In this document: one piece after another, positions 1 through 11,479 of the stretch
Position numbering within the stretch: the first letter of the stretch is position 1
Layout: each line of letters begins with the position of its first letter
The notes under the pieces: model-generated
What the model saw: only the letters and a program-made list of their open reading frames with translations
What the model was told of the DNA's origin: nothing
Databases searched by the model: none
Position numbers and translations under genes: made by a program
Source of the DNA: Prunus persica
Lineage: Eukaryota > Streptophyta > Magnoliopsida > Rosales > Rosaceae
Direction of reading: 5' to 3'
DNA: 64,000 nt
NCBI RefSeq assembly: GCF_000346465.2
Contig: NC_034016.1
Span: 12,829,805-12,893,804 of the forward strand

Positions 1-6
1 TTTTTC

Positions 7-220
7 ACTTTTTGTGCTAGAGCATAGAGGAAAATGTGAGTGATAATGGGAGTGAGGATGAGATTCAGAAGAGGATGAGAAGGGAGGATGGGAAGGAGAA
101 GTAACAAAAGTGAAAACAATTTCAAATAGATTTCACTTTTGTTACTCCTCCCTTACGTCCTCCACTCTCATTCTCACTTTCATTCTCTCTCTTTTTCCTC
201 TATATTCTAGCACAAAAAGT
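7..220. repeat. Foldback (inverted-repeat) MITE-like element
   Basis: The segment is two imperfect inverted arms around a short AT-rich loop. The outer ends match as inverted copies of ACTTTTTGTGCTAGA (left near 7, right ending near 220), and the inner ends as inverted copies of GTAACAAAAGTGAAA (left 101-115, right from 131). The right arm is shorter than the left because of small indels. No protein is encoded and no clear target duplication is visible, partly because the left flank is cut by the window edge. It is probably a non-autonomous DNA element; the superfamily is not assignable. Confidence 0.6.
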
Positions 221-235
221 CAAAACTAAAAACTA

Positions 236-1601
236 AAATTGAAATGGTTATCAAACGGGTTGGTGGACCAAAATGACATTTGAGTAATAGTTGGAGAACC
301 TTTTCAATCAAAAAACCTTTATAAAAAAAATATGTTCGTGTTCATTCCAAGTTGTGACCATAAAGAAAAAAGGAAACGCATTTATACCTTCGTATACCAA
401 GTTTTTAAAGTGAGAGATTCTCTAACCCAAAAAGGATTACCAGCTGTGTAAAGACACTTGAAAGTTGAAAAGACATTTTACACTAATTTTCCTCACTTGC
501 AATGCAAGGACAAAAATTTTAGGCCTATTTCCTTCCAAGGTTAATCTGGTTTTCCCCAGGTAACAAACAAGAAAAGAAGATTCATTGCTCTCTCATTCAT
601 GTCGGCTTTCGCAAACCCAGTTTCAGACGAAATCTCAAAAGATTAACTTTGTTCAACACTGAACAATTACAGCCAAACCAGAAGGAGCCTGAAGCTATTC
701 AACAACTCAATTATGGTTTTATTTCTAACTGCTACCAATAAAAACTCACTTCAACCATCTAAGATGTCATGCCAGGCCCTACAATAACACTAATCTATTG
801 TTTGGAAGCAATTCGAAGATACAACCTGTGCCACTTGCAAAAAATATACAGATGAATACAAATCCGCACGTCCATAACTGGCAATCAGAAACGAATGACA
901 ACAAGAGGAGTTAGGTAACACTGCACATCAGTGGGGAAACGAGTAGAAAAATGTCACTTTCAAGCAATCTACACACGAAATGGAAATAAATCTCACCTGC
1001 GTCACTAGAAGATAAACCCTTGTCAAAGGCAAGGAATATTCGACTTGCAAGACCAGCAGAGATATGACTGATCATAGTTCACAAAGGACGGCTTCCATGA
1101 ACCCAATTCCAGGCCATATGGAAGTTTCTTGAGAGCGTTTGAAAGCCATTTGGAAATAAAATTCACTAAAACTTACAACTATACCTTTTGTTGGCTTCCA
1201 TATGCTTATCTGGAAAAAGATAATGACACTTAATTATCTCAATGCTAATATTTTTTACAATGGAACTTATACATTGAAATTCTTTCAAAGAAATGATATC
1301 CATGTACATTTAGCTTTTCCACTGCCCTCCAAAGCTCTGCAGGAAATCATAGTAATCACAGTACGATTGCATTTGGTACAACAAATTATCTAAACATCAA
1401 CGCGCAAGGGCTACGCGAATGAGGGATCTCAAGATTTCAATGACCAAATAACACATAACATGCCCAATAAATCAAGAATTATAAAAAAGGAAAATTATTG
1501 ATAAAGGGGGCAGAAAAAATAACAAGATAAGTTGACCAATTAATCCATCAATGTTTCCTTCCTTTAAATTGAGTCCCTGACCAAATTCTGGCTGAGCTCT
1601 G
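236..1601. other. Intergenic / 3' flank of KCS gene, no recognised gene
   Basis: No conserved protein could be recognised on either strand; the short open frames have no family features. The part nearest 1600 presumably includes the 3'UTR of the minus-strand KCS gene, but no polyadenylation site can be fixed by eye. Confidence 0.5.
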
Positions 1602-3122
1602 CTAGACAACAGTATCCACAGGGTACCTGTCAATGCAATCTTCCCATGGACTATGAAGAGAAGGTTTTACATTCTGAAGAGCCTCCCAGACTGCACTGTT
1701 ACACTTGAAACCACTACCAAAAGCAATCTGCCAGACACGGTTCCCCTTTTGCATCCTCCCCTTTGCCTCAGTATAAGCCAACTCATACCAAATTGAACTC
1801 GACGAGGTGTTACCAAACCTGTGGAGTGTCATCCGAGATGCCTCGACATGAACTGGTAGAAGCTGCAAGTTCTTCTCAAGCTCATCAATCACAGCCCTCC
1901 CACCAGCATGTATGCAAAAATGATCAAAAGCAAGCTTGAAATCCGGGATATAAGGCTTGACTTTCGCATTGAACAACTTCTTTGCAACCAAAGTAGCAAA
2001 GAATAGAAGCTGCTCACTTAGAGGCAGGACAAGGGGACCCAATGTTGTGATGTTAGTCTTAAGAGCTCCACCAGCAATTGCCATGAGATCCTTCGACAAT
2101 GAAACCCCAGTTTTCCCAGTATTATCCTGCTCTTGATAAACACATCTAAATGCCTTATCATCAGCCCCGCGATGAGTCCTCACAACATGCACAAGCTTAT
2201 ACTTTGCCCGACGCCTATCCAACGACTTGTTCGAAAGCAAAACTGCCGCCCCACCAACACGGAACAAACAGTTTGGTATCAACATGGATTTCTTGTTCCC
2301 AAAGTACCAATTCTGAGTAATATTCTCAGTGCTAACAACCACCGCATAAGCGTTCCCGTGAACTTGCAACATTTCCTTAGCAAGATCAACAGCTATAACT
2401 CCAGCACTACACCCCATACCCCCCAAATTAAAACTCCTAATATTCCCCCTCAATTTGTACTTGTTAACAATCATAGCAGACAGTGAAGGGGTTGGATTAA
2501 ACAAACTACAATTCACAACAAGAATGCCAATGTCCTTAGGCTTAACATTTGTATTAGCAAACAGATTATCCAAAGCACCAAAAATCACCTGCTCTGCCTC
2601 CTCGCGAGCCGCCGCCATGGACGGCCTAGGCGGAAGGTAATGCATTGCTTCAGGGACATAAGTCTCCTCCCCAAGGCCAGAGCGCTCAAGAATCTTGCGC
2701 TGGAACTCAAGTGAAGACTCGTCAAAGTCCCCAGTGAGCTTCGAATGCTCCATGAACTGCTGAAATCTCACTTGCAAATGCGAAGGCGGCTTGTAACACG
2801 AGTAGTCCACAAGGTAAACGGATCTCGGGCGGGTCATAATGTAAACGGTGGATCCAAAAACAATTACAGCAGAGAAAATAATGACACTGACCAGATTGTA
2901 CTGGAGCTGGAGCCAGAGGTGGTGAATGTCATCTGGGTTCATCTGAGAGGCTTGAATGACAACGACCGCCATTAGAGGAACTGAGCAGAGAGTCAAAAGG
3001 TGGGTTATCAAGTAATGGTAACCCAATTTCACATACTTCAAGTTCACGCTTTGTAAGAAGTCTGGTAATCTACGGCTCTGGTGGATCTGAACTCCGCCAT
3101 TGACAATGGGCTCAGAGCTCAT
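1602..3122 (-). CDS. KCS11: 3-ketoacyl-CoA synthase (KCS11-like), very-long-chain fatty acid elongase
   Basis: This is a single uninterrupted 506-residue reading frame, as is usual for many plant KCS genes. The enzyme condenses malonyl-CoA with long-chain acyl-CoA in the ER fatty-acid elongase, feeding wax, suberin and sphingolipid synthesis. Two hydrophobic membrane segments lie near residues 36-58 and 74-95, followed by the FAE1/CUT1-type domain from about residue 98 ([16 protein letters not shown]). The catalytic triad is intact: Cys238 in [10 protein letters not shown], His405 in [10 protein letters not shown] and Asn438 in RFGNTSSSS. Length and the N-terminal motif [12 protein letters not shown] resemble Arabidopsis KCS11 (about 509 aa); KCS4 or KCS9 relatives are the main alternatives. 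The ATG lies about 80 bp downstream of a TATA box, so the start is well supported. Confidence 0.95.
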   Translation of the reverse strand: MSSEPIVNGGVQIHQSRRLPDFLQSVNLKYVKLGYHYLITHLLTLCSVPLMAVVVIQASQMNPDDIHHLWLQLQYNLVSVIIFSAVIVFGSTVYIMTRPRSVYLVDYSCYKPPSHLQVRFQQFMEHSKLTGDFDESSLEFQRKILERSGLGEETYVPEAMHYLPPRPSMAAAREEAEQVIFGALDNLFANTNVKPKDIGILVVNCSLFNPTPSLSAMIVNKYKLRGNIRSFNLGGMGCSAGVIAVDLAKEMLQVHGNAYAVVVSTENITQNWYFGNKKSMLIPNCLFRVGGAAVLLSNKSLDRRRAKYKLVHVVRTHRGADDKAFRCVYQEQDNTGKTGVSLSKDLMAIAGGALKTNITTLGPLVLPLSEQLLFFATLVAKKLFNAKVKPYIPDFKLAFDHFCIHAGGRAVIDELEKNLQLLPVHVEASRMTLHRFGNTSSSSIWYELAYTEAKGRMQKGNRVWQIAFGSGFKCNSAVWEALQNVKPSLHSPWEDCIDRYPVDTVV

Positions 3123-3204
3123 GATGGGTTTGAGAAATAGGCACTTGGGTTTGAAACTATGGGGTTTTCTGAAGTGGGATTTCAGTGGAGGGGCTTCAGA
3201 GGGT

Positions 3205-3212
3205 TATATATA
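3205..3212 (-). promoter_or_regulatory. TATA box of the KCS gene
   Basis: TATATATA on the minus strand lies 83-90 bp upstream of the KCS start codon. This would place transcription start near 3170-3180 and give a 5'UTR of roughly 50 nt. It is inferred from position and sequence only. Confidence 0.6.
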
Positions 3213-3360
3213 TGGTGAACAGAGGGAAGTGTGAAGGTGAAGAAAACGGATCTGAGTGAAGAAATAGTAGGGTTGGTAGTTTGATACAACAAGAACAGCG
3301 ACCAAGTGAGATTTATAGACAAGAGAGGTGAATGAATAGCACAGCATGAAGATTGTGACG

Positions 3361-3365
<5 letters not shown>

Positions 3366-3423
<58 letters not shown>
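3366..3423. repeat. (GA)n microsatellite in the KCS promoter
   Basis: About 29 uninterrupted AG dinucleotides lie some 155 bp upstream of the predicted TATA box (CT on the gene's sense strand). Plant GA/CT tracts are known binding sites for BBR/BPC GAGA-binding proteins; a regulatory role here is inference. Confidence 0.95.
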
Positions 3424-3428
<5 letters not shown>

Positions 3429-3982
3429 TGGTCTGTTGTTTTGCGTTTGGTTCTGCCACACCTCCCCCCTCTGTCTCTGTTTGGTCGAAGATTTAGAATT
3501 GATTGATAAAATTTGAGGAAAGAATTTAGGGGGTGACTGGAATCTTAAATATGGGAGGGTATTGGACGTGTCCAGTAGAAACGCAATGAGAGAGAGAGGA
3601 GCGGAAGCTTCAAAGCGATTTCTCTGGACGTCCTGACCTGTTTGACGGCTTATGATAAATGGCCTAAAAGAGCATTTCTAGTTATGCTCCTTATTTTCAA
3701 GTAAAATTTGAACTAAAAAACTACAAAGTTAAATTATAGTGTTCCATTGCTAAAATTATGAGCTTTTAGCTCTCACACCATGCATGCACTCTCCTGCTAA
3801 GTCCCACATTATAATCTTCTATTGTTGTTCAAGCACCACTTGAGGCATCTCAAGAGCCACTTAAGCAATCGTAGAGCCGCAAGAGCTTAGAAACCGATTT
3901 CACTCCGGTGCAGCCGGTGCTCGGATTAAGGAACGGAACTTACTAATTTGAATGGGGATTAATAATGTGGAGAAAACATAGA

Positions 3983-4097
3983 ATTTTTTTATTTTTTATT
4001 TTTTATACAAGCAAGTAAGAGGATAACGATTTAAACATAGGACCTTAAGTGTTATGGATAATTATTCTTAACCACTTGAGCTACAAGTTCTTTGCGG
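3983..4097 (-). mobile_element. tRNA-derived SINE with target-site duplication
   Basis: Read on the minus strand, the element starts with a tRNA-like A box (TAGCTCAAGTGGTTAAG) followed about 40 nt later by a degraded B box (GTCCTATGTTTAAATC), and ends in an A-rich tail, seen as T-runs at 3984-4005. Near-identical 11-bp direct repeats flank it: GAAAACATAGA at 3972-3982 and GAAAATATAGA at 4098-4108. This combination is diagnostic of a Pol III-derived SINE. Confidence 0.75.
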
Positions 4098-4108
4098 GAA
4101 AATATAGA

Positions 4109-5590
4109 TGTTATGAGTATAATGAGTTGTTACATTTCTCTACTTCATATGTCACTTTGGTGCACATATATGAATATGCTTAAGGATGATAATAACGGTA
4201 CTCTAAATATATGATAATTGAATGGATTGAATGAGCCAATGAATATAAAAGCAACAACAAATCAATAAAGACTTTAAAGTTTGAGCCAAATTTACAACTA
4301 GCCCTAGAAAACTTTATTTAAGGTCGAATTCTAATCATCCACCATATCGAAGCACATGCTTGGGCAAATGATTAGATCGTACTCCACTACCTCATTATTA
4401 TTATGGCTGGATAATCACAATAATTGAGAGTCAACTTCATCTCGAGTTTTCATAAAATTTGAAAAAATTCAAGAAATTTAATGCTTTTTAAAAAAAATAA
4501 TATGGATAGAGAAATAAGACAGGTGATGAAAATAATAACAATCTTTTTTTTTTTTCTCTTAAGAATTTCTCATCAGTCAGCATTTTTCAGCTCTAGGGAC
4601 TAAAATGACATTGAAAAAATAGTCATGTGGGAGACACATGACCCGTTAATAAAGTTGAACTTCTCACAGAAGTCAATGTTCCAAAGTGGCAAAGAAATGA
4701 AGTTCACGCAAATAACATAATAATAATTCATTAATCGATGAGTGTGTTGACCACTCTTTGCACGTTCAAATAAAAACGCAGAAATCATGTGGCTCATTAT
4801 GTTTTCAATCATTTAGATTTTGGTCGGTGATATCTTTTGGTTGGATAATCTTGTGGAAGATATTTGGTGCGTTATATATTTTGCACAATGGGCCTACTGA
4901 TGTTGACCCAAAAAACATGGGCCTACTGCTGGTGCGTGTGTATTTTACATAATTGGCCTACTGCTTAAGATTTCACATGACGAAGAATTCTATAATGAGC
5001 GCCTTACATATGTCTTTTAGTAAAACTTTTTCTCTTAATCGTTAAATCAAACTGGTTAATCTAATTAAATGGTTAAGAGATAGAACATCACCTAAGAGCC
5101 ATATATAAAACCCTAACTATAGAATGACTCTTCGCATGACATGACTTATTGATTCTTTAGTTGTTAAGAATAGTTACCTGCATTTGAGGTCAAGAGGAAC
5201 AATATTCTATTTTAATTTAATCTAAACTACGGGAGAGAAATTTAAAATTGTGTGCAGAGTAGGGAGTACATCTACTTAATATTGCTTGTATTTAAAAAAG
5301 AACTGTGCATATACTGCTTTTGGCTTTTACTACCCAAAAATTTAAAGAAGAAGAGCGTTCTATTTGCACCAAAAAATTTGTTCATTGTTCTCAGCATCCA
5401 GCTAAATTTTCAAACTTTCCTTGCTCCCATCATCCTATTATGCTTTTTTTTTCTTCTCTCTTTATTAATATGGAATTGAGAATGAAAGCTTCGAATTTGA
5501 GACATCTTCTGACATTAAAAAGCCAAATACCAATGGACTTAAAATTGGTCTATAACCCTAACAGTTATGTTCAAATTTTAAACTAAAAAG
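4109..5590. other. Intergenic, no recognised gene
   Basis: AT-rich DNA without recognisable conserved coding sequence. Two short segments near 4893 and 4918 repeat the phrase GGGCCTACTG, a minor local duplication. Confidence 0.5.
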
Positions 5591-5875
5591 AACTAAGGAA
5601 AATAAAAAAATTGGGCACCAAGTGTAATGATCAAACTTTCAGGTGTGAAAAGCAACACTGATAAGAAACACCATTATCCTTCAACAAAAGGGGCTTGATA
5701 TCAAGAAAGCCCAAAGAGAAAACTTGCACAACAGGCCGTCTCGGTACCCCGTTTGGCTTTGTGACTTTGCCACCAATACTTCAGTGCCACGTTTCAATCC
5801 TGCAACGGGCTCTGACCTTCTCCGTTTTCTTGGCAAATACTCTAACTCATGGCGGTTCCCCTTGTACCAACCAGA

Positions 5876-5883
5876 TATAAATA
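5876..5883 (+). promoter_or_regulatory. TATA box of the small unknown-protein gene
   Basis: TATAAATA lies about 100 bp upstream of the predicted first 5' splice site. It is followed by a CT/A-rich leader of roughly 70-80 nt, typical of a plant 5'UTR first exon. Confidence 0.6.
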
Positions 5884-5980
5884 CAAGACCCTATTTTTCT
5901 TCTTCCTCAAAACAACAAAAAAAATATTTTCTCAATCTATTTGCAATTTACAATTTCACTTGGTTTCTTTGTGATCAAAG

Positions 5981-7104
5981 GTATTCGGTTCCGAACTTGA
6001 AGCTTTTATTCTACTGATAAGTGATTTTTTTTTTTTTTAAATATTTGTTTTGCGTGCCAGTTATATGCCCATAGAAAGCAGACTTCGCCGTTGATTTAGC
6101 AACAATTGTTACCAATTTCTTCTGAAAAAACTTTTCGTTTACCTTAGTTTTGAATCAGATATTATTCTGCAGTTTTGTGTTACTGTGATAGCTTCATTGT
6201 GGCATTACTTCAAACACTTGTTGTGCGCTTTTTAGATTTATAAATGTGGAGCTGAAACTTGTTTGTGTGGCATTTTATTATGCTTGTGTGTCTGTCCACA
6301 TGCTTGCGAACTGTTGTGACGTTCAATCTGGACCATGTGTTCAACAAAAATCTACCTGATCACAGTCTGATATCATAAAATGCTAAACATTTCAGACTGT
6401 CTTGATAATTGAACATGCACCTTGTTGTGGGTGTTGGTTTTTAGGCTCTCTTGCTTTTTTGATTGATGAGGGAAAACCAGTTGTGCATGATGTTAATAAA
6501 ATTTTATTCGTGATTGCCCACTTTTAATAAGATGTAAAATAGTTTTGTTTATGCATCACAAGCCCAACACCGCTGAAGAAGTTGACGATTTCCTTTGTTT
6601 GCTTTTCTTATGGAAGGAAAGGTCTCCTTTTTTGAAGCTTTTTTGAAGATAGTCCTCCTTGTTGCACAGATGTGGCTATAGAGGTTGTGATAATAATGAA
6701 CACATTGAGGACATTTGTGATCTAATTTGATATACAACCTTTGAATCTCATAGTAGTGCTATCATGAGAAATAAAAGGAACCCTCCATTTCATTTTGGCT
6801 CTAGTGTGTTCATGATGTTGTGGTATGAGCTAAGGGCTCGTATATCTAATTACTTCCACTCCAAGTTTTTTATTTATCCTTTTAATATATGTAAAATAGT
6901 CCTGAAAAGTGTTTTTCCTTTCACTTAAAGCTAATGATTTGCATCAATTTTCTTCCCTGCATCTTGATGAGATAACTGAATTTCTTGCGGTGGCTTGTTC
7001 TGGCTAGCTAAGACTCTGGGTTTAGTTTAAATTTGTTGCTTTTCATTGTTTTCAATTGTAATCATCTCATCCAAATCTTTTGTAACGACTGATGTCTGGG
7101 TCAG
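5981..7104 (+). other. Predicted 5'UTR intron (1.1 kb)
   Basis: The leader ends ATCAAAG|GTATTCGG. The next acceptor that leads cleanly into the coding exon is CTGGGTCAG|GTG at 7102-7104, 12 bp before the start codon. The intron is T-rich with no coding signal. Long leader introns are common in constitutively expressed plant genes and often boost expression. This is a prediction from splice signals. Confidence 0.55.
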
Positions 7105-7116
7105 GTGTTACTGAGA

Positions 7117-7507
7117 ATGGAATCACAGAAAAGTCAACATGAACAACAGCCATCGCCTGCTGCTGCAACCCCCTCCACCACTTCGTGTCGAAAGAAGAAG
7201 AGCGAACAAGCCAGTTTCTTGGAGGATGTGAAGGATCATATTGATGACTTTATCCATGCCTCTATGGATGAACACAAAACTTGCTTCAAGAAGACCATGC
7301 AGAAGGTTTGTTCCCACTTCACATTAAATGCTAATATTGCTTGTTCAGAAATGTTTTCGTAGGTTAATTGGTTTGCTTCTGATTCTGATTGGATTATTGT
7401 GCATTCATTTTCAGATGTTTGGCATGTCAAAGATTGTCGCTGAAAGGAGTTCCAACACCAAGGAAGTTGAAAGTTCTCTGCCCCTTCAAACCACAGTGGC
7501 AAAATAG
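7117..7507 (+). CDS. Small conserved plant protein of unknown function (93 aa, two exons)
   Basis: Exons 7117-7305 and 7415-7507 join in phase 0 across a 109-bp GT-AG intron, giving a 93-residue soluble protein. The start is the first ATG after the leader intron; an upstream GTG in frame is ignored because plant genes use ATG. The N-terminus (residues 1-30) is Gln/Ser/Pro-rich and low-complexity. The middle (about 35-70) is a compact helical module, FLEDVKDHIDDFIHASMDEH, then KTCFKKTMQKMFGMSK, which I believe is conserved among plant proteins without assigned function. There is no signal peptide or membrane segment. Coding status rests on clean splicing, the conserved-looking core and the TATA/leader structure upstream. 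I do not recognise a specific family name. Confidence 0.75.
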
Positions 7508-8345
7508 AATATCTTCTGGTGTACAATTTGTTAAAATTGTGGCACTGCAGTTTCAGTTTGACGAACGAGAAAATTTAACTTTGTAAGGTTAACTGGTGAC
7601 TATTATGAAGCCGATTACTTAGTGTTATGACTATGTTCTTGTGATGTATTTAGCTTTGCTACTATTTTATTTTTTTCTGTATGTGCCAAGTCAGTGTTGA
7701 ATTTGGTCAGTGATCAATTATTGAGTAGCAAAACAAATAGAAAATTGACCTCCTACATGAGATTAAAACAGGGCTGCATTTTTTGTTTCCTCGTACGATC
7801 AGCTTGCTCTTTCAACAGGGGGGAAATTTCATCATTGTGAAACTTGTGAAGTGGCAGGGCTGCTACTTGATGCCACCATTTTCTCCCCCCATTTATAAGC
7901 TGTGCTTGGGCGAAGTTTTTGTCTATCATTGGCCTCTATGGTCTTCTATTGTAGAATCTGTCAGGGCCTGAGCGCCCGGTAGTTTGTTATGTGGCGGATC
8001 TAAGCTGTTCGAGTCTGTCTTATTTTCAGGATAACAGCCATTAGATTTTGGTAGGAATTACTGCAAACTCACCTCATAGGTTGTAGGGACTACCAAATGC
8101 AGAGTTGAGCATTAGAGGTGATAAATTGTTTGGAAAAAAAGAAAAAAAAAAAAAAGAGCGGGAAAGGGTGGTGGAAGGCATAGGGCAAATAGAGAAACCT
8201 TGCAAGTTGCAAAGGGCAAAAGAAGGGACGGGGGAATTGAATGGGACCTCGTCCAGCATTGGATGACGGATACGACTAGATTAAGAGCGAGCTGGTGAAT
8301 GGAAACACAAACGTATCGTAAAATATGGGGAATTTTGTGTGTGTT
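7508..8345. other. 3'UTR and intergenic sequence
   Basis: The first few hundred bases are T-rich plus-strand sequence consistent with a 3'UTR. No further coding sequence was recognised. Confidence 0.45.
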
Positions 8346-8426
8346 GAGTACAGGGGATTGAGGGAGGGGGTTTATACAAATATTCATTGGGTGGTCTGGA
8401 GATTTCGAACCTCTACCCACATGAGT

Positions 8427-9278
8427 TAGGGGTGGCAATTTCGGACACGACTCAAAACCCGCACGAGAAACTAACGAGTTCAACCCGCACGATAAAAAAA
8501 CAGGTTAATTTCGGGTCAACCCGTTTAATAAACGGGTGGGTTTTGGGTCAACCCGCTAACCCTCTATAATACTTATCTAACCCGTTTATTAAACCCGTGT
8601 ACAACCCGCTAACCCGCTAAAAAATAAAGACAAATGGAGACTTCAACACACACACACACAAGGGCTTTTGAACCCCTATCATCCTCATTTCTCTCAAACA
8701 TCTTATCCACCATGCTACAAACAACTTTGTGATTTTATGGTATGACTTTTGATATTTATAATGTTTTTTTTTCTTTTCTTTTTTTGTGTTTTCCTTTCTT
8801 TTCCGTCTCTCTTATCCTCTTTTGTTTTTTTTTCCTTCTTTCTTCTTTCTCCTTTTTTTTTTTCCTCTCTGTTCCTTTCCTCTTCTCTCCTCTTTTTTTT
8901 TTCTTTTTTTTCCTTCTCTTTAGTTTTCTCTCATCTCTCTTTTTTCTTTCTTTCTTTCCTTCAATCTTCTCTCCTCTCTCTCTCTCTCTATTTTTTTTTC
9001 TTTCTTTTCCTTCTCTCTTCTCTCCTCTTTCTATCTTTTTTTTCTTTCTTTTCCTTATATTTTCTCTACTCTCTCTGTTTTTTTTAATTTAAATTTTTTC
9101 GGTTGTGAGTTTTGTAACATGCATGTTATTATTTATGAACCCGTTACACGACTCGAAACCCGCACGATAAAAAACTACTCGAACCCGACACGACGCGTTT
9201 ATTAAATGGGTTGGGTTCGGGTTGACCATTCTTGACACGTTTATTATCCCGACACGACACGACCCATTGCCAGCCCTA
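8427..9278. mobile_element. hAT-type MITE with 8-bp target-site duplication
   Basis: Terminal inverted repeats TAGGGGTGGCAAT (8427-8439) and TAGGGCTGGCAAT (inverted, 9266-9278) are flanked by perfect 8-bp direct repeats ACATGAGT (8419-8426 and 9279-9286). An 8-bp duplication and these ends fit the hAT superfamily. Subterminal regions are dense in AACCCG/CGGGTT and CCCGACACGAC motifs in both orientations. The centre (about 8764-9085) is an extreme T/C-rich tract with no believable protein. Confidence 0.85.
8764..9085. repeat. Long polypyrimidine tract inside the hAT-type MITE
   Basis: About 320 bp are almost entirely T and C on the plus strand, with degenerate repeats of TTTTTCTTTCTTTTCCTTCTC. 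Open frames across it translate only to Phe/Ser/Leu runs and are artefacts of composition. Confidence 0.9.
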
Positions 9279-9326
9279 ACATGAGTAGAAAGGTGGAAGA
9301 GCTCAACCAACTGAGTTATACCCCAC

Positions 9327-11479
9327 TGACATATCGGGATTTATTTTAATACAAAAAACGTAATCACTTTTGGGCTTTCATGAGCCATAATAAGGAGAAT
9401 TTTGGGATTTAACTCATCCAAGCGCGACTCTAACTCACGCGCATTCTACTTAAACCCTAATCTTCCCCTAACCATCTCACATTTCTTTCTCTTTTGAACT
9501 TTTGTTTTCCGGCGGCTGCGTCACTCATAGTGCATCAAGATAACAAACTTTCCATCATTCTTTACAAATCAACTCCACCTTCTTTAAGGTACTTGTGTAC
9601 TTTGATTCCTTTCTTAATTTTCACTTTGATTCCTTTCTTAATTTTCTCTTTGAAACGATATCTTTGAATTTCTATTTTCGTCTCTTAATTTGCTTTGTAT
9701 CTTTCACCTTTTTTGCTTTCCTTTGATATGATGCTACCTTCTCTTGCACGTAATTTCTATCCACACATGTATGTATATCTCCTTCCATTAAGGGACACCT
9801 TTTAGGTTCCCTAAATTCTAAATCATAAATTAAAACTTGAACTCCTTTCTTTATAATTCATGGTCAAAAACTTATGTGGAACTGTTTCTATCATGTGATA
9901 GTGCTCAGTAACAATACAGCTAAAAGATGACATGCGTTTAAAAACCAATAATCAACTTTGAATACATGCCACCTTTTAATTAAATTGTTATGTCATTGAG
10001 TATTGTTACATGATACGAATATCCCCCATAGAAGTTTTTCTCGTAAATACCTATCGGTATGGAAAATGTTGACAAAATATCAAGATTGATTTTATAAATA
10101 ATAATAACAAAAAGACTGTTCATGATAAATAAAAAAATTGTTAATTGAATTGCATAGGAAAGAGTTGGGATTTAAACGAGGTTCAAGTGGATCCAAATAT
10201 AAGCGAGTGAAATGTTTATCACATGAGTTGAGAGTTATAAACAAAAGAATGTGAAAAAAATAGTGAACGTTTTTTTAATTTCGTATTTGATGTAAGGGCA
10301 AGAAACATGTTTGGATGTGGTTACTTGGTTGACCTACATTCTACTACATGCTAATCGAATGAAGGCCACATGCATCTCTCTCGTATACTGCGAGTGGTAG
10401 GTGAACAACCCCCTCCCTAAAATCTACCTGCCATTATTGCTGGATATGTATTCATGGCAGAATATGTGGAACCTTGTATTGGGTCCAGTTTGAACCAGTA
10501 AAGATGTAGATTTTGTTTCCCTTCTTTTATTGGTGAGAGTTGGGGTTTTTGGGGTTGTGAAGGGAGCACTAAGCTTTGAATTTGTTAAACAAATCAGGTT
10601 GAGATAATAAGATTTCAATAAGACTAGGGAAATGTTATTTGTGCATTAGGGAGTGCAAGAAGCTTACTTTGGAGTGCAAATAATATCTCTTTAACTGTTT
10701 TGATAAAAGATAAAAAAACGATAGATTCAAAATTCTAAAACATCAAAGACAAAGAGTAAAATAAGAATGTGTTTTAGAATTTTGAATCTCAACTTATGTG
10801 GTAATGTTTTATTTGTTTATATTTGGTTACTAAACTCGTTTATTTCCTACAAACAACCACCTACGGGATTGAAATTAGAATCACTAATTATTTCTTAAAG
10901 ATTAATGAAATTCAAAGCAACTAAAATACTTCTGCAACCCATGCTATATCATTTGGTGACCCTAGAAATAGTATATATTGCTAGTATTAATTTTTCGACA
11001 ATAAATAATGCAACATATAACAAAAACAAATTTCAGTTGCTCATATCAAGGTTCATTTTGAACAAGTACATATTTTTCAAATGTTATTCACCAAACCAAA
11101 TGATTTGGTGGAACATGACAATATCTTACATGAATGGGGATTGCAACTTGCATGAATGGGATAGATACAAACATGAACAACATTTGGTGACCAAAATTTG
11201 AGAAAGTTTTTGTGGCTCTAGCGTTATTGTTTCAAAAATCAATAATGCACACCAACAAAAATCCTAAAATTTTGAACATTGTGTAGTGTTTCTTTTACAA
11301 ATGTTATGCATCACATGACAATATATATATATATATATATATTTTTAATACAAGAGATAGTATGTAAGTTAAGGCCATTTTTCCCAAGGTTAGACCCCAC
11401 TTGACAATATCTTAATTAAATAAATGAGGTTCATATTGAACCAAATATATCAACATGTTGAACAATAACATTATTGCCA
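9327..11479. other. Intergenic, no recognised gene
   Basis: No coding sequence was recognised. The stretch contains a short tandem phrase at 9600-9650 (TTTGATTCCTTTCTTAATTTTC twice, 22-bp period) and a perfect short hairpin listed separately. Confidence 0.5.
10723..10789. repeat. Perfect 20-bp inverted repeat (hairpin)
   Basis: AGATTCAAAATTCTAAAACA at 10723-10742 is perfectly complementary to 10770-10789, leaving a 27-nt loop. Pairing does not extend convincingly beyond these arms. It could be a relic foldback element or a transcribed hairpin. Confidence 0.85.

Larger units (their letters stand above)
8346..9326 (-). mobile_element. tRNA-derived SINE split by a MITE
   Basis: Removing 8427-9286 restores a minus-strand SINE: the A box TAACTCAGTTGGTTGAG comes from 9299-9320, the B box GAGGTTCGAAAT from 8401-8414, and the body continues to the 3' end near CTGTACTC at about 8350. 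The same order and wording are found in the intact copy at 11480-11614, including the downstream phrase CAATGAATATTTGT. This shows a dispersed SINE family interrupted by a later insertion. Confidence 0.8.

Noticed and set aside
8742..9092. Long Phe/Ser-rich frames of over 110 codons
   Set aside because: They lie inside a T/C-only tract of a MITE and have the composition of a pyrimidine run, not a protein.
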